DNA from: Colius striatus
Lineage: Eukaryota > Chordata > Aves > Coliiformes > Coliidae
Assembly (NCBI RefSeq): GCF_028858725.1
Contig: NC_084789.1
Location: 41,261,594 to 41,325,593 of the forward strand
Reading direction: 5' to 3'
DNA length: 64,000 bases
Under the pieces are notes generated by a model. That model was not told the DNA's origin, made no database searches, and saw only the letters and a program-made list of their open reading frames with translations. How positions within the stretch are numbered: position 1 is the first letter of the stretch; each line of letters opens with the position of its first letter. Positions 57,901 through 64,000 of this stretch are shown piece by piece. The position numbers and the translations under genes were made by a program.

Positions 57901-60464
57901 GAAGTGGGAGGCTGCAGTGAGGCTGTGGCTCTGAGGGACAGCCCTGGCTCCCACACAGCTCCAAAAGTCAGGCCCAAGTTGAGTGATGATGGTGCAGAAA
58001 GGCTCCTTGGTACCTCACAGGCCTGCTGCCTTGCTGGAAGGGCCTTGGGCAGATGAAGCACTGCCTGGGAGAGGGGGATCAGGGCTTCTGGGGGGCTCCT
58101 GCAGCCACCTCATGCTTTTTCCTCAGGAAATGTTTCTGTGGTGGGGATGAGCCCCTTTCACATGCAGGGTGGTCTGTGAGTGGTGCAGGATTGATCCCAC
58201 ATTGATCCCAGGAGCTGTTTGAGCCCTGGACACGAAGCTCTCCAAGCTGTGACTCCCCCAGCACATCCCCTGTTATCTGTGGCACTGGCTGAGCTCTCTG
58301 CCTCCCCTAGAGCAGCAGGGGAGCCTAGAGGGGTCTGTCCTGCTCCTGGAGCTGAGCAGTGTCCCTTTGGTGTCTCACAGTGGCACCGGCTGCCCACGAC
58401 CCAGGAGACTGATGGCTTCCAGGTGAAACGCCCCGGTGATGTCAATGTCAAGTGCACCCTGCTGCTCATGCTGGACCACCAAGTAAGGGCTGCACAGGGC
58501 AGGGCCTGGCCTGGGGGAGGTGCAAAGGAGCACACAGAGCTCCAGGCACAGCCCCTGCAGTGGCACAAGGGTTGTGTGGGACACAAGGCACCAGCACCCC
58601 CCAACCCTGTGTCCCCACAGCCCCCACAGTATAAACTGGACCCTCGCCTGGCTCGGCTGCTGGGGGTGCACACCCAGACCCGGGCCAGCATCATGCAGGC
58701 ACTGTGGCTCTACATCAAGCACAACAAGCTGCAGGACAGTCATGAGAAGGAATACATCAACTGCAACCGCTACTTCCGGCAGGTCAGCCCCAGGGGCTGG
58801 GAGCACAGCCCCCTCCTCCCCAGGAAAAGCATCCACCAGCCCCCTTTAGCACAGAAGCCCACAGTGCTGGGGGTGGAAGGGTCCTGCAGAGCTGCCCCAG
58901 CCCCTCCTACAGCCGGATCCCCTGGATCAGGGGGCACAGGAATGTGTTCAGGTGGGGTTGGGAACCTCCTGAGGAGCCTCCAAACCCTGTCTGGGCAGCC
59001 TGGGCCAGGGCTCCCTCAGCTCAGCAGCAAAGGAGCTTCTCCTCCTGTGCCAGTGGAACTCTTGGTGTTCAGTTTATTACCATTACCCTTTGTCCTGTCC
59101 TTTGTACCACACACCAATCACTGGCCCCGTCCTCTCACCACCAGCCCCTGAGGTGTATTGATCAGCATTGATAACAACACAGACAGGCCCCTTCCCCAGG
59201 CTCTAGCTTGCATCTCTCAGCTCCCCCACAACAAACCAGGGCTGGGCAAGTTCCCCTCCCTCCTCCCATGGCCATCCCTCCCATGCAGGGCCAGCAACCC
59301 TTCTGCTTTGCCCCCTCCCAGATCTTTAACTGCGTCCGCATGCGCTTCTCCGAGATCCCCATGAAGCTGGCGGGGCTGCTGCAGCACCCAGACCCCATCA
59401 TCATCAACCACACCATCAGGTGGGGCTGGAGGGGGGGAGCTGTGGGTGCAGGGGCAGAGGTGCCACCCCATCAGGGTGCAGGGGCAGAGGTGCCACCCCA
59501 TCAGGGTGCAGGGGCAGAGGTGCCTCCCCATCAGGGTGCAGAGGTGCCACCCCATCAGGGTGCAGGGGCAGAGGTGCCTCCCCATCAAGGTGCAAGAAGG
59601 GAGAGGGCTCCAGCCCAAAGCAGCGGTGAGGAGTCACTTGGGAGGGGAAGGATCAGCCAAATAACTCTGGGGGAGGTTTTGGGGGGCAGTCAGGGTGGTA
59701 TCAGGGTGGAGGCTGAGCAGATGCACCCCCCAAACTCTTGGTTTCCCCCCCAGTGTGGACCCCAATGACCAGAAGAAGACAGCCTGCTATGACATCGATG
59801 TGGAGGTGGACGATCCCCTGAAAGCTCAGATGAGCAACTTCCTGGCTTCCACCACCAACCAGCAGGAGATTGCCTCCCTGGATGCCAAGGTGGGCTTGGT
59901 GGGCAGCTGTGTTGTGGGGGAGAAGGTCCCACAACCCCCTTTTCATCTCACCCTTTGACACATGCCCAGATTCACGAGACCATCGAGTCCATCAACCAGC
60001 TGAAGACGCAGCGCGATTTCATGCTGAGCTTCAGCAACAACCCCCAGGATTTCATCCAGGAGTGGATCAAATCCCAGAGGAGGGACCTCAAGGTAAAAGC
60101 TCCTGGTGCTGGCAGGAAGGGATGAGGCTGAAGGGATCCCTCCTTGGTGCTCAGCCTCTGTGTGTGTGTGTGTGTGTGTGTGTGTCCCCAACCCTGGCTT
60201 TTGCTCAGATCATAACAGATGTGATCGGGAACCCCGAGGAGGAGCGACGAGCTGAGTTCTACCAGCAGCCCTGGGCCCAGGAGGCTGTGGGCAGACACAT
60301 CTTTGCCAAGGTGGGTCCCTGAGTCAGGATGGCAGCAGGGGAAGGGGGGAGGGTGGGTGGTCCCTGGGCTGCAGCCCCTCTCCTTGCCTGAGCACCTGCG
60401 TGTCCTCCAGGTGCAGCAGCGGCGGCAGGAACTGGAACAAGTGCTGGGGATCCGCCTCACCTAA
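45769..60464 (+). CDS. SMARCD2: SMARCD2 (BAF60b), SWI/SNF complex subunit, complete
   Basis: Accessory subunit of BAF/PBAF chromatin-remodelling complexes in the nucleus, linking the complex to transcription factors; known for a role in granulocyte development. Thirteen exons join in frame: 45769-45930, 54447-54631, 56541-56583, 57022-57144, 57236-57355, 57586-57681, 58381-58482, 58621-58782, 59322-59419, 59754-59889, 59970-60092, 60209-60310, 60411-60464. The product is 501 residues; the human protein is about 531. The SWIB domain lies at about residues 278-355 ([18 protein letters not shown] to [10 protein letters not shown]). The start has Kozak context CCGCCATGG and an in-frame TGA upstream at 45676-45678. 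The [11 protein letters not shown] motif, [11 protein letters not shown] and the C-terminus LGIRLT indicate SMARCD2 rather than SMARCD1 (ends GIRNT). Introns 1 and 9 carry minisatellites. Confidence 0.97.
45931..48974. other. SMARCD2 intron 1, first part
   Basis: CpG-rich to about 46330, then ordinary intronic DNA with a CR1 tail at 46436-46560. No further exon recognised. Confidence 0.5.
46436..46560 (-). mobile_element. CR1 LINE 3' end fragment
   Basis: Minus-oriented CR1 tail TAGGGTTGGAAAAGACCTTT then AAGATCGTCCAGTCCTCCAG. It retains CpGs near the island edge. Confidence 0.7.
48975..50697 (+). repeat. 38/44-bp minisatellite, about 42 units, SMARCD2 intron 1
   Basis: Unit GTGCACAGAGTTGGGTGCAT then GGGGGCTCTCACCCTTGT (38 bp). 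The longer form inserts GATCCT or GACCCT before TTGT (44 bp); a GGGGTGCAC junction occurs three times, including the last. Otherwise highly homogeneous. Open frames here are artefacts. Confidence 0.98.
50698..53473. other. SMARCD2 intron 1, middle part
   Basis: Intronic DNA with one CR1 fragment (52125-52400); no exon recognised. Confidence 0.5.
52125..52400 (-). mobile_element. CR1 LINE fragment
   Basis: Minus-oriented: TTTAGAGCTCATCCAGTGCA at the 3' end and CTTGGTGACCCTCAGCAGGT further in. The latter is the reverse of the 32850 fragment. Confidence 0.7.
53474..54290 (+). repeat. 45/51-bp minisatellite, about 18 units, end of SMARCD2 intron 1
   Basis: Unit GCTGCTGCCACTGGCTTCTG then CTCCATGCTCCTGTGAGCCTGGGCT as a 45-bp period; some units add TTCCCTTG or TTCCCCTG (51 bp) and one is truncated near 53900. 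Both lengths are multiples of 3, so frames stay open on both strands. Confidence 0.97.
54447..54631 (+). CDS. SMARCD2: SMARCD2 exon 2 (residues 55-116)
   Basis: Encodes [20 protein letters not shown] to [15 protein letters not shown], low complexity and SMARCD2-like. Acceptor CTGGCAG ends at 54446; donor GTAAGG at 54632. Confidence 0.96.
54720..55135 (-). mobile_element. CR1 LINE 3' portion in SMARCD2 intron 2
   Basis: Minus-oriented and long: TTTTAGAGCTGCTCATGCTC, GCTCAGGGGGCACAGGAATG, TGGCACTGGGCACCACACAG, CATGCTCCAGTGCCCTGAGC, AGCACTGGCCCCAGGACTCC. Confidence 0.85.
55136..56540. other. SMARCD2 intron 2, remainder
   Basis: Unique-looking intron; nothing recognised. Confidence 0.5.
56541..56583 (+). 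CDS. SMARCD2: SMARCD2 exon 3 (residues 116-130)
   Basis: A 43-nt exon for [15 protein letters not shown], a basic conserved segment. Acceptor TTTCCACAG ends at 56540; donor GTGAGT at 56584. Confidence 0.96.
57022..57144 (+). CDS. SMARCD2: SMARCD2 exon 4 (residues 131-171)
   Basis: Encodes [20 protein letters not shown] and [17 protein letters not shown], the conserved helical segment shared by BAF60 proteins. Acceptor CTGGCAG ends at 57021; donor GTGCGT at 57145. Confidence 0.97.
57236..57355 (+). CDS. SMARCD2: SMARCD2 exon 5 (residues 172-211)
   Basis: Encodes [20 protein letters not shown] and [17 protein letters not shown]. The Gly/Thr-rich insert that I recall in the mammalian protein before the VASWELR motif is absent. 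Donor GTAAGG at 57356. Confidence 0.96.
57586..57681 (+). CDS. SMARCD2: SMARCD2 exon 6 (residues 212-243)
   Basis: Encodes [20 protein letters not shown] then [12 protein letters not shown]. The short PSKQKRKF start lacks the longer SMARCD1-type linker. Acceptor TTTTACAG ends at 57585; donor GTGAGG at 57682. Confidence 0.97.
57682..58380. other. SMARCD2 intron 6
   Basis: Unique-looking 0.7-kb intron; nothing recognised. Confidence 0.6.
58381..58482 (+). CDS. SMARCD2: SMARCD2 exon 7 (residues 244-277)
   Basis: Encodes [20 protein letters not shown] and [10 protein letters not shown]. Acceptor TCTCACAG ends at 58380; donor GTAAGG at 58483. Confidence 0.97.
58621..58782 (+). CDS. SMARCD2: SMARCD2 exon 8 (SWIB domain, residues 278-331)
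   Basis: Encodes [20 protein letters not shown] to [11 protein letters not shown], the first part of the SWIB/MDM2-like fold. Acceptor CCCCACAG ends at 58620; donor GTCAGC at 58783. Confidence 0.97.
58870..59185 (-). mobile_element. CR1 LINE 3' portion in SMARCD2 intron 8
   Basis: Minus-oriented: GATCAGGGGGCACAGGAATG, GGTTGGGAACCTCCTGAGGA, CAGCCTGGGCCAGGGCTCCC, TTACCCTTTGTCCTGTCCTT. It ends about 135 bp before exon 9. Confidence 0.85.
59322..59419 (+). CDS. SMARCD2: SMARCD2 exon 9 (SWIB domain end, residues 332-364)
   Basis: Encodes [20 protein letters not shown] and [11 protein letters not shown]. Acceptor CCTCCCAG ends at 59321; donor GTGGGG at 59420. The next intron starts with a 30-bp tandem array about 18 bp after the donor. 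Confidence 0.97.
59437..59590 (+). repeat. 30-bp tandem array, about 5 copies, SMARCD2 intron 9
   Basis: Unit GGGTGCAGGGGCAGAGGTGC then CACCCCATCA; one unit is shortened to 18 bp (GGTGCAGAGGTGCCACC). It starts about 18 bp after the exon 9 donor. Confidence 0.95.
59754..59889 (+). CDS. SMARCD2: SMARCD2 exon 10 (residues 364-409)
   Basis: Encodes [20 protein letters not shown] and [20 protein letters not shown]. Acceptor CCCCCCAG ends at 59753; donor GTGGGC at 59890. Confidence 0.97.
59970..60092 (+). CDS. SMARCD2: SMARCD2 exon 11 (residues 410-450)
   Basis: Encodes [20 protein letters not shown] and [17 protein letters not shown], a predicted C-terminal helical region. Intron 10 is only 80 bp. 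Donor GTAAAA at 60093. Confidence 0.97.
60158..60184 (+). repeat. (TG)13 microsatellite before SMARCD2 exon 12
   Basis: About 13 TG dinucleotides ending 24 bp before exon 12; they occupy the branch-point to polypyrimidine zone of intron 11. Confidence 0.95.
60209..60310 (+). CDS. SMARCD2: SMARCD2 exon 12 (residues 451-484)
   Basis: Encodes [20 protein letters not shown] and [14 protein letters not shown]. The acceptor GCTCAG ends at 60208, only 24 bp after a (TG)n tract; donor GTGGGT at 60311. Confidence 0.97.
60411..60464 (+). CDS. SMARCD2: SMARCD2 exon 13 (C-terminus and stop)
   Basis: Encodes [17 protein letters not shown] and TAA at 60462-60464. The LGIRLT end is the SMARCD2 paralogue signature. 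Acceptor GTCCTCCAG ends at 60410. Confidence 0.97.
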   Translation: MQQRRQELEQVLGIRLT

Positions 60465-61485
60465 GGGGCTGTGGGAGCTGCTCTTCCTCCTCCTCCTCCT
60501 CATCCTCCTCCCTCAGCCTCATGGTACTTCTGACTGGAATCAAAACACAGCACTTGCACACAAACCCTATGTGCCTGGAGGGCCTGGGAGCCCCCTGGCC
60601 TCCCCCCCCGGGCTCCCCTCAGGCAGAGCTCAGTGGAGGCTCCCCCACAACAGCCCTCTTATGCTTTTGCATCCTTTGCCTCTTCCCCAGCAGCCCTCCT
60701 TCCTCCTCCTCCTCCTTCCTCCTCCTCCTCTGGTCCCACAGCCCTCCTGGAGTTGCTGCCCAGCCCTCCCTGAGCCCAGCCCCTGAAGGGCAGCTTGTCC
60801 TGCCCCTATTGCAACCAAAGGCCCGTCCTTCCCTCCCCCAGCCCCTGGCCCAACCTTTTGCACTATTTCTTTGTTTATTTTGTTGAACAGGTTTTATATA
60901 AAAAAGAGAAAAAGGAAGAGAGAGGGGGGAAAAAAATAGTAGGAAGCATTTTGTACAGTTAATATATTGAGTTCCTCTCCTGCTGCACTCATGGCCTCCA
61001 GCCATGCAGTTGCTTCAGGGTGGGCTCACAAGGGCTGGCTCAGCCCAAGCTTCTTGTTTATAGCTAAGCAAGGTGTTTAGGGTGAAAGTTGTTGACAATC
61101 AGTTGATTACTCTCCCTCCCTCCCCCATTCCTTGACATCATTAACAACTCATCTTGTGAGCTCTGGGGAGGGGGAGAAGCTCTGTCCCTGGGGGCACTGA
61201 GGACAGCAGGGCAATGAGCCACAGCCGTGGGGGGGTGCAGGGAGAGAACTGGAGCTACTGGGGAAGAGGGGGAGCACGGTGCTGGGGCTGAAGGGATGGT
61301 GCCAGTCCCCCCTTGAAGTGCCTTAACCCCAGAGGCTCCTCGGGGCAGAGCAGCTGGGAGGGGAGAGGGGGCGTTTACATATTCCAGGGTGTATGGCTCA
61401 GGGGTACCTGCTCTGCCTCTCCTGTAACCTTTGGTTTTTTGGGTCTATTTTGGATATTTTCTAATAAAACCAGTTAGCAGCAGCT
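60465..61485 (+). other. SMARCD2: SMARCD2 3' untranslated region
   Basis: About 1 kb from the stop to the poly(A) site. It contains a (TCC)n-like tract at about 60485-60512, a second at about 60700-60730, and an A/T-rich purine stretch at 60890-60970. The end is set by the AATAAA at 61463 and the GT-repeat behind it. Confidence 0.8.
61463..61468 (+). terminator. SMARCD2 polyadenylation signal AATAAA
   Basis: Canonical AATAAA followed 20 bp later by a TTTG(TG)n stretch at about 61488-61505, an ideal GU-rich downstream element. The predicted cleavage site is about 61480-61488. Confidence 0.85.
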
Positions 61486-61566
61486 TCTTTGTGTGTGTGT
61501 GTGTGCTGGGGGGCTGCAGCCCCTCCCTTCCCCCAAATCATGTCCCAGGTGTGGCCAGGGCAGCAC

Positions 61567-61572
61567 TTTATT
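61567..61572 (-). terminator. PSMC5 polyadenylation signal AATAAA (minus strand)
   Basis: TTTATT on the plus strand, so AATAAA for PSMC5, 40 bp after its stop codon. The PSMC5 3' UTR is therefore very short, with cleavage expected at about 61540-61555. Confidence 0.8.
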
Positions 61573-61611
61573 GGAGGCAGCACAACCCGAGGAGAAGCCC
61601 CAGCCTCACCC

Positions 61612-63983
<2,372 letters not shown>

Positions 63984-64000
63984 TCAGCCCCCTGCCACAC

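Noticed and set aside
45769..60464. SMARCD1 as the identity of the SWI/SNF gene
   Set aside because: [11 protein letters not shown], the short PSKQKRKF junction, [11 protein letters not shown] and the LGIRLT end fit SMARCD2. The PSMC5 neighbour also agrees with the human SMARCD2 locus.

Overview
This is a vertebrate window, almost certainly from a bird. It carries split coding exons with GT-AG introns, many 3' ends of chicken-repeat-1 (CR1) LINEs, very short introns, GC-rich gene bodies and many minisatellites, as on avian microchromosomes. The species cannot be fixed from the sequence.

Three protein-coding genes are recognised. (1) ASIC2, + strand, exons 2-10 (2039-27839): the shared part of an acid-sensing DEG/ENaC channel; exon 1 lies upstream of the window. 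(2) SMARCD2, + strand, complete, 13 coding exons (45769-60464): BAF60b, a SWI/SNF subunit with a SWIB domain, with a CpG-island promoter at about 45.3-46.3 kb. (3) PSMC5, - strand, last nine coding exons (61612-63961): Rpt6, a 26S proteasome AAA-ATPase; about 55 N-terminal residues lie beyond the right edge. All coding exons join in frame.

Layout: 1-2038 end of ASIC2 intron 1; 2039-28685 ASIC2 exons and array-filled introns; 28.7-45.3 kb intergenic DNA with several arrays and a possible CTCF site; 45.3-61.5 kb SMARCD2; 61.5-64 kb PSMC5, tail-to-tail with SMARCD2. SMARCD2 and PSMC5 are housekeeping-type genes (chromatin remodelling, proteolysis); ASIC2 is mainly neuronal. They share a neighbourhood, not an operon or pathway.

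About a quarter of the window (roughly 16 kb) is tandem repeat, in about 17 arrays with units of 3-205 bp. Several arrays abut ASIC2 exons, two show higher-order duplication, and at least three grow out of CR1 3' ends. The very long uninterrupted reading frames here (up to 1,237 codons) are products of these arrays and are not genes. The ASIC2-SMARCD2 linkage mirrors ASIC1-SMARCD1 and ASIC3-SMARCD3 in mammals and looks ancestral.
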